From assembly GCA_016710435.1 (NCBI GenBank), contig JADJVV010000001.1, positions 2,688,501-2,752,500 on the forward strand: DNA of 64,000 nt. Reading direction: 5' to 3'. Positions 7,110-16,017 of the stretch are shown here, in pieces. Position 1 is the first letter of the stretch. Each line of letters begins with the position of its first letter. This stretch comes from Hyphomicrobiales bacterium. GTDB taxonomy: Bacteria > Pseudomonadota > Alphaproteobacteria > Rhizobiales > Aestuariivirgaceae. The notes beneath the pieces were generated by a model that worked only from the letters and a program-made list of their open reading frames with translations, had not been told where the DNA came from and searched no databases. Position numbers and translations under genes: made by a program.

Positions 7110-8159
7110 TTATTTCGCCGCCATGATTTCAGACACCGTCTTGGAGAAGGCCTTCATGCCTTCTCCCAGGTCGCGCAATTGCTCATACTTCAGCAAATCT
7201 GCAGGCGCGATGGCCATGTTGGGATATTGCTTCAGCATGGCGGGGTCGATCGCATCCATGGCAGCCTTGTTGGGCGATTTGTACATGATGTTCTCGACCA
7301 TCCACTTGCCGTTGTCCGCCGACATGATGAAGTCGATGAACTTCGCCGCACCTTCCGGGTTCTGCGCGGACTTGGTGATCACCATGGTGTCCACCCACAG
7401 GTCAGAGCCTTCCTTCGGCACCACGTACTTGATCTCCGGCTTTTCGGCGATGCCATAGTTGCACCAGCCATCCCAGGCCTCGACGAGAGAGGCCTCGCCG
7501 GAGACGAGCTTCGAGTAGAAAGTGGTGTCGTCGTAGGCCAGCAGCGTCTTCTTCGTGGCGACCAATTGGTCGCGCGCGGCATCAAGGCTCGCCTGATCGG
7601 TGCTGTTCACGGATTTCCCCGCCAGCAGGAAGGCGGGCGCCATCAGCCAACGGTCGGTCGCCAGCATAGTGGTCTTGCCCTTCACGTCATCGGCGGGCGT
7701 CAATAGGTCTGCCCAGCTGTCAGGAGCTTCCTTCACCACGTCGGAGCGGTAGCACAGGCCGGTCGTGCCCCAGGTGTAGGGCACCGAGAACGTGTTGCCC
7801 GGGTCATGCTTCAACTGTGTCGCTTCCGGGTAGAGGTTCTTGAGGTTGGGAATCTTGGCCGGGTCGATGGGCGCCAGCAGCCCCATCTTGTTCAGCGCCT
7901 CGGCGAAGGGTGATGAGACGAACAGCACATCATAGCCCTGGCCGCCGGAGGCTGTGACCTTGCCCATGATTTCCTCGTTGGTGGCATGCACCGACACCTC
8001 AAGGTCGATGCCGGTCGCCGCCTTGAACTTTTCCGCGATATCCTTGGGCATGTAGCCGTCCCAGTTGGACACCACGATCTTGTCAGCCCAGGCGGCCGTC
8101 GCCGATACGGCGAGCAATGCAGCAGCAGCAACGGCTTTCACGATCTTGGACATGGTCAT
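7110..8159 (-). CDS. Polyamine-type ABC transporter substrate-binding protein (PotD/PotF family)
   Basis: A 349-residue periplasmic binding protein. A Sec signal peptide covers about residues 1-25 (ending SATAAWA before DKIVVSNWDGY). The NWDGYMP start and the later EAWDGWCNYG and SVPYTWGTTGLCY blocks are characteristic of spermidine/putrescine binding proteins. First gene of a minus-strand importer operon followed by a REP element and the two permeases. ATG 8159 and ATG 8153 (MSK) are both possible starts. The ligand could be a polyamine or a related cation. Confidence 0.85.
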   Translation of the reverse strand: MTMSKIVKAVAAAALLAVSATAAWADKIVVSNWDGYMPKDIAEKFKAATGIDLEVSVHATNEEIMGKVTASGGQGYDVLFVSSPFAEALNKMGLLAPIDPAKIPNLKNLYPEATQLKHDPGNTFSVPYTWGTTGLCYRSDVVKEAPDSWADLLTPADDVKGKTTMLATDRWLMAPAFLLAGKSVNSTDQASLDAARDQLVATKKTLLAYDDTTFYSKLVSGEASLVEAWDGWCNYGIAEKPEIKYVVPKEGSDLWVDTMVITKSAQNPEGAAKFIDFIMSADNGKWMVENIMYKSPNKAAMDAIDPAMLKQYPNMAIAPADLLKYEQLRDLGEGMKAFSKTVSEIMAAK

Positions 8160-8307
8160 GTCGTCTCTCCCTGTGGTTTTCTTGGTTGGGCGAAGCCTAA
8201 CAGGCTTTGGGGGGAGGCGGGAAGGGGGCTGCAGCCGGCGATCCGGCTGGTGTTCCCAATGACGTTCCTGCCATTGTCCCGCACCGCAAAAGCCCTAGAT
8301 TTGCACC

Positions 8308-10191
8308 ATGACCGAATCTGAATCCCCACAATTGGAAGGCGCGGAACTGATCCGGGATTTCTGCACCCGCCTGCCGGGCAAGCCCGGCGTCTACCGGATG
8401 TATGACGCCAAGGGGAACGTGCTCTACGTCGGCAAGGCGCGGAACCTGAAAAACCGTGTGTCGAACTATGCCCGTGGCGTCGGTCACAACAACCGCATCG
8501 CCCTGATGATCTCGCTCACGGCGCACATGGAGTTCGTGACCACGGCGAGCGAGGCCGAGGCGCTGCTGCTCGAGTCAAACCTGATCAAGAAGCTGAAGCC
8601 GCGCTTCAACGTCATCCTGCGCGACGACAAGAGCTTCCCCTACATCCTCATCGCCAAGGACCATCCCGTGCCGCAACTGGCGAAGCACCGGGGTGCGCGC
8701 AACCGCAAGGGCAGCTATTTCGGCCCCTTCGCCTCGGCCAATGCGGTGAACCAGGCGATCAACACCCTGCAAAAGGCCTTCCTCATCCGTACCTGTTCGG
8801 ATGCGACCTACGAGAACCGCACGCGGCCCTGCCTGCTCTACCAGATCAAGCGCTGCTCCGCGCCATGCGTGAACTTCGTCACGCCGGAGGATTACGCCGG
8901 ACTTGTTGCGCAGGCTGAGACGTTTCTCTCCAGGGGCGGCGGGCCGGTGAAGGCGGAACTTGCGCAGAAGATGGAAGAGGCCTCCAGCCTCCTCGATTTC
9001 GAAACTGCCGCGCGCTACCGCGACCGCATCCAGGCCATGAGCTTCGTCACCCAGAGCCAGGGCATCAATCCGCAAGGGGTTGACGAGGCAGACGTCTTCG
9101 CCCTCGCCCAGGAAGGCGGGCAGACGTGTGTGCAGGTGTTCTTCTTCCGCTCCGGCCAGAACTGGGGCAACCGGGCCTATTTTCCGCGCACCGACAGATA
9201 TGCCAGTGAGAGCGAGATTCTCGCCGCCTTCCTCGGCCAGTTTTACGACGACAAGCCGCTGCCGCCGCTCATTCTGCTGTCCCACGACGTTGAGGAGCGC
9301 GAACTGCTGGAAGAGGCCTTCTGCACCCACGCCGGACACAAGGTGGAAATTCTCGTGCCCCAGCGCGGCGAGAAGAAAATGTTGGTGGATCACGCCGTCA
9401 CCAATGCCCGCGAGGCCAATGGCCGGAAGTTGGCGGAGACATCCTCGCAGGCAAAGCTGCTGGCGGGCGTGGCCGCCGCCTTCGGGCTGGAAGCGCCGCC
9501 ACGCCGCATCGAGGTCTACGACAACTCCCACATCCAGGGTGCGGAAGCCGTGGGCGGCATGATCGTTGCCGGCACGGATGGCTTCATGAAATCGCAATAC
9601 CGCAAGTTCAACATCAAGCAGCCGGAGGTGGCCGGAGACGATTTCGGCATGATGCGCGAGGTCCTGACGCGCCGCTTCTCCCGCCTGCTGCGCGAGACGG
9701 GCGAGGGTGTGGAGGCGCCCGAAAGCGAGACGCCGCTCTGGCCCGATCTGGTGCTGATCGACGGCGGCCAGGGTCAGCTTTCCGCAGCCCGCGCCGTGCT
9801 GGAGGAGCTTGGCATCCACAACGTGCCGCTCGCCGGCATCGCCAAGGGGCCGGACCGGGATGCCGGCCGGGAACATTTCTACCAGGAGGGTAAAGCAAGC
9901 TTTATGCTCGAGGCCCGCGACCCGGTGCTCTACTACGTGCAACGTCTGCGCGACGAAGCCCACCGTTTTGCCATCGGAACGCACCGCGCCAGGCGCTCCC
10001 GCGCCATCGGCATCAATCCGCTGGATGAAATTCCGGGCATTGGTCCCACGCGCAAGAAGGCCTTGCTCCAAGGCTTTGGATCGGCGAAAGCAGTTGGTAA
10101 GGCAAATGTGGCTGATTTGGCGGCAGTGGACGGGGTGAGCAGGCAGCTGGCCCAGGCAATCTTCGACCACTTCCATCCGGACTCCAAATAG
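8308..10191 (+). CDS. uvrC: Excinuclease ABC subunit C
   Basis: A 627-residue UvrC, the nuclease of nucleotide excision repair that makes the 3' and 5' incisions around a lesion with UvrA and UvrB. The GIY-YIG nuclease domain is at the N-terminus (GVY at 27-29, YVG at 40-42). A UvrB-interacting UVR motif follows (LLDFETAARYRDRIQ), then the RNase-H-like C-terminal nuclease domain (EVYDNSHIQG, VLIDGGQGQL). A helix-hairpin-helix pair closes the protein (EIPGIGPTRKKALLQGFGS). Length is normal. It heads a run with pgsA and moaD. Confidence 0.97.
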   Translation: MTESESPQLEGAELIRDFCTRLPGKPGVYRMYDAKGNVLYVGKARNLKNRVSNYARGVGHNNRIALMISLTAHMEFVTTASEAEALLLESNLIKKLKPRFNVILRDDKSFPYILIAKDHPVPQLAKHRGARNRKGSYFGPFASANAVNQAINTLQKAFLIRTCSDATYENRTRPCLLYQIKRCSAPCVNFVTPEDYAGLVAQAETFLSRGGGPVKAELAQKMEEASSLLDFETAARYRDRIQAMSFVTQSQGINPQGVDEADVFALAQEGGQTCVQVFFFRSGQNWGNRAYFPRTDRYASESEILAAFLGQFYDDKPLPPLILLSHDVEERELLEEAFCTHAGHKVEILVPQRGEKKMLVDHAVTNAREANGRKLAETSSQAKLLAGVAAAFGLEAPPRRIEVYDNSHIQGAEAVGGMIVAGTDGFMKSQYRKFNIKQPEVAGDDFGMMREVLTRRFSRLLRETGEGVEAPESETPLWPDLVLIDGGQGQLSAARAVLEELGIHNVPLAGIAKGPDRDAGREHFYQEGKASFMLEARDPVLYYVQRLRDEAHRFAIGTHRARRSRAIGINPLDEIPGIGPTRKKALLQGFGSAKAVGKANVADLAAVDGVSRQLAQAIFDHFHPDSK

Positions 10192-10202
10192 GGAGGCAGC
10201 CC

Positions 10203-10847
10203 ATGAGCGGAGCAGCAATGAACGTGAAGGCAAATCAGGGTCCCGCGGTGTCAAAGGTCTGGAATGTTCCCAATGTCCTGACCTATGGCCGCATCGTGGC
10301 CGTGCCCCTGGTGGCAGCCCTGCTTCTGTGGAACGACAGGGCGGAGGCGATCACCGGACTTGGCGTCATGAGCGCCCGCTGGATTGCCCTTGGCATTTAC
10401 GTCGTCGCCGCCATCACCGATTTCTTCGACGGCTATCTGGCGCGCCGCTGGCAGCAACAATCCTCGCTGGGCCGCATGCTCGATCCCATCGCCGACAAGG
10501 TTCTGGTAGCCGTCATCCTGCTCGTCCTCTGCGGCGACCAGATTCTCCGTGGCGGCCATGTCTGGGCCGCGATCATTATCCTGGCCCGCGAAGTGCTCGT
10601 TTCGGGCCTGCGGGAATATCTGGGGCAGCTTTCGGTATCCGTCCCCGTCACCCAGATTGCCAAGTGGAAAACCACGGTGCAGCTGGTCGCCATCGGCTTC
10701 CTGATCGCCGGTCCCGCCGGAGATGAAATCATCCCCGGCGTCACGGTGGTCGGCATTGCCGGCCTGTGGATCGCGGCGGCCCTCACGCTTTACACCGGTT
10801 ATGACTATTTCCGTGCCGGTCTGCGGCACGTCGTGGACAACGAATGA
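10203..10847 (+). CDS. pgsA: CDP-diacylglycerol-glycerol-3-phosphate 3-phosphatidyltransferase
   Basis: A 214-residue integral membrane enzyme making phosphatidylglycerol phosphate. The CDP-alcohol phosphotransferase motif is complete: D76 G77 x2 A80 R81 x8 G90 x3 D94 x3 D98 (DGYLARR, then LGRMLDPIAD). GGAGG at 10192-10196 sits 6 bases before ATG 10203, fixing the start. It lies 11 bases after uvrC, the classic uvrC-pgsA arrangement, and overlaps moaD by 4 bases (ATGA). Confidence 0.95.
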   Translation: MSGAAMNVKANQGPAVSKVWNVPNVLTYGRIVAVPLVAALLLWNDRAEAITGLGVMSARWIALGIYVVAAITDFFDGYLARRWQQQSSLGRMLDPIADKVLVAVILLVLCGDQILRGGHVWAAIIILAREVLVSGLREYLGQLSVSVPVTQIAKWKTTVQLVAIGFLIAGPAGDEIIPGVTVVGIAGLWIAAALTLYTGYDYFRAGLRHVVDNE

Positions 10848-11095
10848 AGGTTCTCTATTTTGCCCGTTTCCGGCAACTCGTGGGGCGCGGATCTGACGAC
10901 GTTTCTCCGCCCGCGGACGTAAAGACGGTGGGCGACCTGCTGGCCTATCTGGTCCGCACCGACAACGGCTGTGCCGCCGCCTTCACCGATGAGAAGATCG
11001 TCCGCGCCGCCGTGGACCAGTCGCATGTGAAAATGGACCACCCCATCGCAGGAGCCCATGAAGTGGCCTTCTTCCCGCCGGTGACGGGGGGCTGA
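10844..11095 (+). CDS. moaD: Molybdopterin synthase sulfur carrier subunit
   Basis: An 83-residue ubiquitin-fold protein starting MKVLYFARFRQLVG and ending in the Gly-Gly tail (FFPPVTGG) that is adenylated and thiocarboxylated to donate sulfur for molybdopterin. The start overlaps the pgsA stop by 4 bases, so it is translationally coupled to a phospholipid gene. The large subunit MoaE is not next to it here, although in many relatives moaE follows directly. Confidence 0.92.
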   Translation: MKVLYFARFRQLVGRGSDDVSPPADVKTVGDLLAYLVRTDNGCAAAFTDEKIVRAAVDQSHVKMDHPIAGAHEVAFFPPVTGG

Positions 11096-11252
11096 TGCGC
11101 ATGGCAGTCGGTTTCGATGCTGCAATATCCTTGCGTCACCCCGGCGTCAGGAGGGGTTCAGATTTTCCGCTGCCGAACGCGTTGAAGGGCTGGATGCGTC
11201 CTGTCGTCGGCATGACGCCTGTTCCTGGCGATTGCGCAAACCAGGTTTTCCC

Positions 11253-12017
11253 ATGCGCCTGAACGTCTATCTCCAGCAGGCGGGCGTGGGTTCGCGCCGG
11301 GAAGCCGAACGCATGGTCGAGCAGGGCCGCGTGAAGGTGAACGGCAAGGTCGCAGTCCCCACAGTTCCAGTGGAAGAGGGTGACCGCGTGGAACTGGACG
11401 GCAAGGTGCTGTCGCCCGCCACCCGTGGACTGCCGCGTCTGTTCCTGCTCTACAAGCCGCTGGACGTGCTTGTGACCGCCTTCGACAAGGAAGGTCGCCC
11501 GACAATCTACGATCTTCCTGCCCTCAAGCCGCCGTCCTGGGACAAGTCCAAGCCCCGGGTCATCTACGTGGGCCGCCTCGACGTGAACTCCGAGGGCCTT
11601 CTGGTGCTTTCCTCCGATGGACCGCTGGCGCAGACCATGATGTCGCCTGCCACCGCCTTGCCGCGTGTCTACCGTGTGCGCGTCCACGGCCGGCTCACCG
11701 AGCGGCAGGTGGAATTGTTCCGCCGCGGCGTCACCGTGGAAGGCGAACGCTACCGCAGCGTCGATGTCACCGAGGAAACCGGCCACACCGGCCGCACCAA
11801 CACCTGGTACCGGGTGGTCCTGACCGAAGGCAAGAACCGCGAAATCCGCCGCCTCTTCGAGCATTTCAATTGCGTGGTGAACCGCCTCATCCGCGTGCAG
11901 TACGGCCCCTTCCATCTGGGCAAGCTGGAGCGCGGGCAAATCACCGAAGTGCCGGGTACGGAAGTGAAGCGCTTCATGAAGGAACTGGCCGCAGCCCCGG
12001 TGAGGATCAAGGCGTGA
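11253..12017 (+). CDS. rRNA pseudouridine synthase, RluB/RsuA family
   Basis: A 254-residue protein with an N-terminal S4 RNA-binding domain (MRLNVYLQQAGVGSRREAER) and a RsuA-type catalytic domain. The catalytic motif VGRLDVNSEGLLVLSSDG contains the Asp nucleophile, and TEGKNREIRRLFEHF is a second family block. It should isomerise a uridine in 23S rRNA (RluB-like) or 16S rRNA. ATG 11253 (MRLN) is chosen over 11232 because family members start at the S4 domain. The next gene starts within its stop codon. Confidence 0.9.
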   Translation: MRLNVYLQQAGVGSRREAERMVEQGRVKVNGKVAVPTVPVEEGDRVELDGKVLSPATRGLPRLFLLYKPLDVLVTAFDKEGRPTIYDLPALKPPSWDKSKPRVIYVGRLDVNSEGLLVLSSDGPLAQTMMSPATALPRVYRVRVHGRLTERQVELFRRGVTVEGERYRSVDVTEETGHTGRTNTWYRVVLTEGKNREIRRLFEHFNCVVNRLIRVQYGPFHLGKLERGQITEVPGTEVKRFMKELAAAPVRIKA

Positions 12018-12505
12018 AGGACTTCTTCTTCCGCCACCAGCCGCCGATGCATGTGCAGTCCGCGCTGCTGGCGGGGGCAGGTGCATCCGTTGCGCTTCTG
12101 GCCTTGGGCGCGCTTGGCCTGTGGACCGGCGGCCTGTGGCTGATGGCCCCGTTCGGCGCGTCCTCTGTTCTCCTGTTTGCAGCCCCCACCGCCGTGCTGT
12201 CGCAGCCTGCGAACGTTGTCGGCGGACATGTGGTGGCAGCCTTGATTTCATTGGTGCTCGTCGCCCTCGCGCCCGGTCACATGTGGCTGGCCGCAGCCGC
12301 AGCGGGTCTGACGATCTCCGCCATGGTGCTGTTCCGCATCGTCCATCCGCCCGCCGGTGCCACGGCTCTGGTGGCTTATCTCACCCATGCGCCGTGGACG
12401 TTCTTCTTCGTGCCGGTGCTTGCCGGAAGCGTGCTGATCGTGGCCATCGCCTGGGCCTGGCACCGCATGGTCGGCGGAAACTATCCGCTTGCCGCGCCGC
12501 CATAG
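12014..12505 (+). CDS. HPP family membrane protein
   Basis: A 163-residue protein read from GTG 12014, which overlaps the preceding TGA (GTGA). It has about four hydrophobic segments and the naming motif RIVHPPAGATALVAYL, plus WLMAPFGASSVLLFAAP. HPP proteins are inner-membrane proteins; some take part in nitrite transport, but the role here is unknown. The 3' end overlaps the convergent DUF2161 gene by 25 bases. A reading from 11870 would overlap the pseudouridine synthase and is not credible. Confidence 0.8.
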   Translation: MKDFFFRHQPPMHVQSALLAGAGASVALLALGALGLWTGGLWLMAPFGASSVLLFAAPTAVLSQPANVVGGHVVAALISLVLVALAPGHMWLAAAAAGLTISAMVLFRIVHPPAGATALVAYLTHAPWTFFFVPVLAGSVLIVAIAWAWHRMVGGNYPLAAPP

Positions 12506-13134
12506 TGCGTGACGGCGGCCCGCCCGGCCGGCGACAGCCCATAAGTTCCCCGCTCCACCTTTTCAAACCAGCCATAGACATTGTCGCGAAAGATGCCGGC
12601 AGCGCGATCAACCGCTGTCGCCGCCTTTACGTCGCGGATGCGCGCCGGTCCCTGCACCGCGAGATGGCCTGCGCAGCGCAAGGCGTCCTGACGGTATGCC
12701 GTCATCAGCGGCTTCCGCGTGCTGCCGCCTGTATTGGGATCGCCACTGCGAGCGTTAAACTCCTTGAGCAACAGGCCCCGCTTCTTGCTGTTGGCGCGCG
12801 GCGCGTAGGGAACCGGATCAGCCAGGACCTCCAGCGATCCCGCTGATGTGACCACGATGAGTCCCACGCCCAGCCGCCGGCACAACTTCAGCGCTGAAAC
12901 ACCGATGCCCCGCTTCGGCCGCGCCACGGCAATGTAGACATGATCAGAAACCGTGAGGCGCTCCATCGCCTGGTACAGAAGCTTCAGGGTCAGCGCCGCC
13001 TTCAGTTCCACGATGACAGGTCCCTCATCACCGCGCACCGCCATCACATCGCAGCCCCGCACCTCCGCCTTCACCACATAACCCTGCGCCTCCAGGTGAC
13101 GCTTCACGGGAAGATAAAGATCAGTCTCGGCCAT
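12481..13134 (-). CDS. DUF2161 family protein (PD-(D/E)XK nuclease-like fold)
   Basis: A 217-residue cytosolic protein matching DUF2161, annotated in places as phosphodiesterase-like. The N-terminal half has EVRGCDVMAVRG and PVIVELKAALTLKL, resembling the D...ExK core of PD-(D/E)XK nucleases. A basic C-terminal part ends in a winged-helix-like segment (YGWFEKVERGTYGLSPAGR). ATG 13134 (MAETDLYLPVK) is chosen; the 13 extra residues from 13173 look like leader. Its DNA or RNA target is unknown. It overlaps the HPP gene at its 3' end. Confidence 0.75.
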   Translation of the reverse strand: MAETDLYLPVKRHLEAQGYVVKAEVRGCDVMAVRGDEGPVIVELKAALTLKLLYQAMERLTVSDHVYIAVARPKRGIGVSALKLCRRLGVGLIVVTSAGSLEVLADPVPYAPRANSKKRGLLLKEFNARSGDPNTGGSTRKPLMTAYRQDALRCAGHLAVQGPARIRDVKAATAVDRAAGIFRDNVYGWFEKVERGTYGLSPAGRAAVTHYGGAASG

Positions 13135-13169
13135 GCCGGCTATGTTAGGCGATTCGCGTGAGGGCTTCC

Positions 13170-13766
13170 TCACAGTCCCCGCTTGTAGGGCAGCACCACG
13201 ACGCGGGTGCCGACTTTGACGCGATTGTAGAGGTCGATGACCGAGGTGTTCAGCATGCGGAAACAGCCGGACGTGGTGGCCTGTCCGATGGTGTAGGGGG
13301 CGGGCGTGCCGTGGATGCGGTATTGCTTGTCCACGCCGCCCTCATTCAGGAGATAGAGCGCGCGCGCCCCCAGCGGATTGTCGAGACCGCCCGGCATGCC
13401 GTCCTTCCATTGGTCGTAGTGCTCGTGCTTGGACATCATCTCTTCGGTGGGCGTCCATTTCGGCCACTTGGCCATGCGCGCGACGGTAGCGTTGCCGCTC
13501 CAGCGCGTGGCGCTGCTGCCCACGCCGATACCGTAGCGGATCGCCTTTCCGCCGGGTAGCACGTAGAACAGGAAGCGCTTGCGCATGTCCACCACGATTG
13601 TGCCCGGTGGCTCGTCAGTCTTGAACTTCACGTCCTGCTGGCGGAATTTGAATTCCACCTTTTGCTCTTCATACACCGGAATGTGGAACGGCTCGGCCGC
13701 GCGCGTGGGCGCGGTCACAAGGCCGGAGATGGCGGACAACAGGAGGGAGCGTCGGTTCAAATGCAT
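13170..13766 (-). CDS. L,D-transpeptidase (YkuD family)
   Basis: A 198-residue exported enzyme of peptidoglycan cross-linking or protein anchoring. The N-terminus MHLNRRSLLLSAISG has a twin-Arg pair before a hydrophobic stretch, so Tat or Sec export is possible. The YkuD active site reads IHGTPAPYTIG, then TTSGCFRM, with H152 and catalytic C168; SGC replaces the more common SHGC, as in one alphaproteobacterial subfamily. It shares WSGNAT and NPLGARA blocks with the larger paralogue at 43806-44699. ATG 13766 fits the signal peptide. Confidence 0.88.
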   Translation of the reverse strand: MHLNRRSLLLSAISGLVTAPTRAAEPFHIPVYEEQKVEFKFRQQDVKFKTDEPPGTIVVDMRKRFLFYVLPGGKAIRYGIGVGSSATRWSGNATVARMAKWPKWTPTEEMMSKHEHYDQWKDGMPGGLDNPLGARALYLLNEGGVDKQYRIHGTPAPYTIGQATTSGCFRMLNTSVIDLYNRVKVGTRVVVLPYKRGL

Positions 13767-13822
13767 GACGGCGGAGATTATCCATCCCCGCCGTTGCAAT
13801 CAATTCACAAGGTTGAAAGGCG

Positions 13823-14695
13823 TCAGCCGCGAACGCTGTTGCTATAGACGTCCATCATCGTCCGGCTGATATTGCCCGGCTTGAACGTGTAGGGACCGAT
13901 CTCGGCAACCGGAGTGACTTCCGCTGCGGAACCCACGATGAAGCACTCGTTGAAGGTTTTCAGCTCCTCCGGCATGATGCGGCGCTCGATCACCTCGATG
14001 CCCTGGTCCTTCGCCAGCGCAATCACCGACTGGCGCGTGATGCCGTTGAGGAAGCAATCGGCGATGGGCGTGTGCAGCGCGCCATCGCGGGTGAAGAAGA
14101 TGTTGGCGCCGGTGCATTCCGCCACGCGGCCCTGCCAGTCCAGCATCATGGCGTCGGCATAACCTTTCTTCTCCGCCTTGTGCTTGGAGATGGTGCAGAT
14201 CATGTAAAGACCGGCCGCCTTCGCATGCACGGGCGCACACTTGGGATCGGGGCGCGCATAGTCGGCGATGTCGAGGCGGATGCCCTTCATCTTGGTCTCG
14301 GGATCGAACATGGAGGGCCACGCCCACGTCGCGATGGCCACGTGGATCTTGTTGTTCTGGGCCGACACCGCCATCATCTCGGAACCGCGGAAGGCAACAG
14401 GCCGCACGTATTGGTCGCCGCCACCGCTCTTGGCCACCACTTCATCCTTGGCCTTGTTGATCTCGTCGTTGCTGAAGGGCAGGTCGAAATCGAGGATGTT
14501 CGCCGATTTGCGGAAGCGCTCTGTGTGCTCCTTCGACTTGAAGATCTTGCCGTTGTAGGCGCGCTCGCCCTCGAACACGGAAGAACCGTAGTGCAGGCCA
14601 TGGGTCAGCACGTGAACCTTCGCCTCGCGCCAGGGGATGATCTTGCCATTGAACCAGATCACGCCGTCGCGGTCGTCGAATGGGATAAGTGCCAT
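13823..14695 (-). CDS. ilvE: Branched-chain amino acid aminotransferase
   Basis: A 290-residue fold-type IV PLP enzyme, transferring the amino group between glutamate and Leu/Ile/Val. Typical blocks are HYGSSVFEGERAY, KAAGLYMICTISKHKAEKKG with the PLP-binding Lys region, and VAECTGANIFF with the EG/SN-type phosphate site. ATG 14695 (MALIPFDDRDG) is chosen; the in-frame upstream reading overlaps the divergent MarR gene. The divergent ilvE/petP pairing is conserved in several alphaproteobacteria. Confidence 0.92.
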   Translation of the reverse strand: MALIPFDDRDGVIWFNGKIIPWREAKVHVLTHGLHYGSSVFEGERAYNGKIFKSKEHTERFRKSANILDFDLPFSNDEINKAKDEVVAKSGGGDQYVRPVAFRGSEMMAVSAQNNKIHVAIATWAWPSMFDPETKMKGIRLDIADYARPDPKCAPVHAKAAGLYMICTISKHKAEKKGYADAMMLDWQGRVAECTGANIFFTRDGALHTPIADCFLNGITRQSVIALAKDQGIEVIERRIMPEELKTFNECFIVGSAAEVTPVAEIGPYTFKPGNISRTMMDVYSNSVRG

Positions 14696-14810
14696 GGCCT
14701 TGGTCTCCAAAGATTTTGCGTTGCAGCAAGCACATGCCATAGTGCGGGAAATGACTCGCATTCGGGCCGTGTTGCTCGGATTTCGGGCAGACGTTATCAG
14801 ATATGGAAAA

Positions 14811-14831
14811 TATGTCAATATGGCTGACATA
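14811..14831. promoter_or_regulatory. Candidate MarR-type operator over the petP start
   Basis: TATGTCA at 14811-14817 and TGACATA at 14825-14831 form a perfect 7-base inverted repeat around 7 bases. The repeat spans the ATG of the MarR gene (14820) and lies about 120 bases before ilvE, which points away. MarR dimers bind palindromes of this size, so autorepression is a reasonable inference. Confidence 0.5.
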
Positions 14832-15320
14832 ATATCAGACGCACCCCTGCCGGAGGAGGATGCGGTTGCCCTGGTGGAACTCCTGTTTTTCGCCTACCGC
14901 GATTTCGTCGCCGACCCGGACTCGATCCTGGACGGGTTGGGATTTGGCCGGGCACACCATCGCGTGCTGCATTTTGTAGGCCGCGATCCGGGCATGACCG
15001 TGGCGCAATTGCTCGACATCCTGCGCATCACCAAGCAATCGCTCAGCCGCGTCCTGAAGGACCTGATCGAGAAGGGATATGTCTATCAGAAGGCCGGTGA
15101 GGAAGACCGCCGCCAGCGCCTTCTGTATCTCACGGAAAAGGGCGAGGCCCTGTGGCGCGAACTCGCGGCACCGCAGATGCGCCGCTTCCGCCGTGCACTC
15201 ACCGGACTGGAGGAGAGCGGCCCCGAACATTATCGCGCCCTGCTGCTGCAACTGATCAATCCCGAGAACCGCGAGGCCGCTGAAGCCTGGATCAGCAGGC
15301 CGCGCTCCAAGTCGCAATAG
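14820..15320 (+). CDS. petP: MarR family regulator, PetP-like
   Basis: A 166-residue winged-helix regulator. The DNA-binding region reads MTVAQLLDILRITKQSLSRV with the wing EEDRRQRLLYLTEKG. The gene order petP-petR, divergent from ilvE, matches Rhodobacter, where PetP and PetR are needed for cytochrome bc1 expression and growth. ATG 14820 is chosen since it starts the conserved domain; longer readings run into ilvE. The start codon sits inside a palindrome that may be its own operator. petR starts 7 bases after the stop. Confidence 0.82.
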   Translation: MADIISDAPLPEEDAVALVELLFFAYRDFVADPDSILDGLGFGRAHHRVLHFVGRDPGMTVAQLLDILRITKQSLSRVLKDLIEKGYVYQKAGEEDRRQRLLYLTEKGEALWRELAAPQMRRFRRALTGLEESGPEHYRALLLQLINPENREAAEAWISRPRSKSQ

Positions 15321-15327
15321 GCCTCCC

Positions 15328-16017
15328 GTGACGGACGCTGCCCACATACTCGTCGTCGATGACGACCGCCGCATCCGCGCGCTGCTGGAGACTTATCTGG
15401 CGACAAACGGCTTTCGCGTCACTGCCGCGGCCAATGCCGCCGAAGCGCGCGAGCGCATGCGGGGCATGATCTTCGATCTCATCATTCTTGATGTGATGAT
15501 GCCGGGCGAAACCGGCGTGAGCTTCGCTGAAAGCCTGCGCGCGGGGCGGCAGCACCTCCCGATCCTCATGCTCTCCGCCCGCGCCGACAGCGCTGATCGT
15601 ATCAGGGGCCTCGCTGCCGGCAGCGACGACTATCTGACGAAGCCGTTCGAACCGGAGGAACTGCTGCTGCGCGTGCGCGGCCTCCTGCGCCGCTCTGGCA
15701 CCGCCGCGCCCGCCATCAGGGAGGCGCAATTCGGCGATTGCATCTTCGACATGGTGAAGGGCGAGTTGTGGCGGACAGGGGAGGTTGTGCACCTCACGGG
15801 GCGCGAGAAGGACTTGCTGCGCCATCTCGTGCAAGGCGGCGGCAGACCCGTCTCCCGCATGTCGCTCAGGGCAGAAGGGCAGGACGATGCCGCCCGCGCC
15901 GTCGATGTGCAGATCAACCGGCTGCGCCAGAAGATTGAAAAAGACCCAGCCAATCCGGCGCTGCTGCAAACCGTGCGCGGCGAAGGATACGTGCTCTATG
16001 TGGAAAGCGTGGAATAA
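15328..16017 (+). CDS. petR: OmpR-type response regulator, PetR
   Basis: A 229-residue two-component regulator from GTG 15328. The receiver domain has the acidic pair at residues 11-13, phospho-acceptor D55 (LIILDVMMPG) and the KPF motif (LTKPFEPEE). The C-terminal winged helix covers about 135-229 (VHLTGREKDLLRHL, VDVQINRLRQKIE, TVRGEGYVLYV). It should be phosphorylated by the kinase encoded directly downstream. In Rhodobacter PetR is required for the bc1 complex; the target here is inferred. Confidence 0.9.
   Translation: MTDAAHILVVDDDRRIRALLETYLATNGFRVTAAANAAEARERMRGMIFDLIILDVMMPGETGVSFAESLRAGRQHLPILMLSARADSADRIRGLAAGSDDYLTKPFEPEELLLRVRGLLRRSGTAAPAIREAQFGDCIFDMVKGELWRTGEVVHLTGREKDLLRHLVQGGGRPVSRMSLRAEGQDDAARAVDVQINRLRQKIEKDPANPALLQTVRGEGYVLYVESVE

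Noticed and set aside
8575..10254. 559-codon frame opposite uvrC
   Set aside because: uvrC motifs are complete on the plus strand; this is a shadow frame without family resemblance.
11096..11252. Short frame MRMAVGFDAAISLRHPG... after moaD
   Set aside because: No SD, no family resemblance; moaE was looked for here and is absent.
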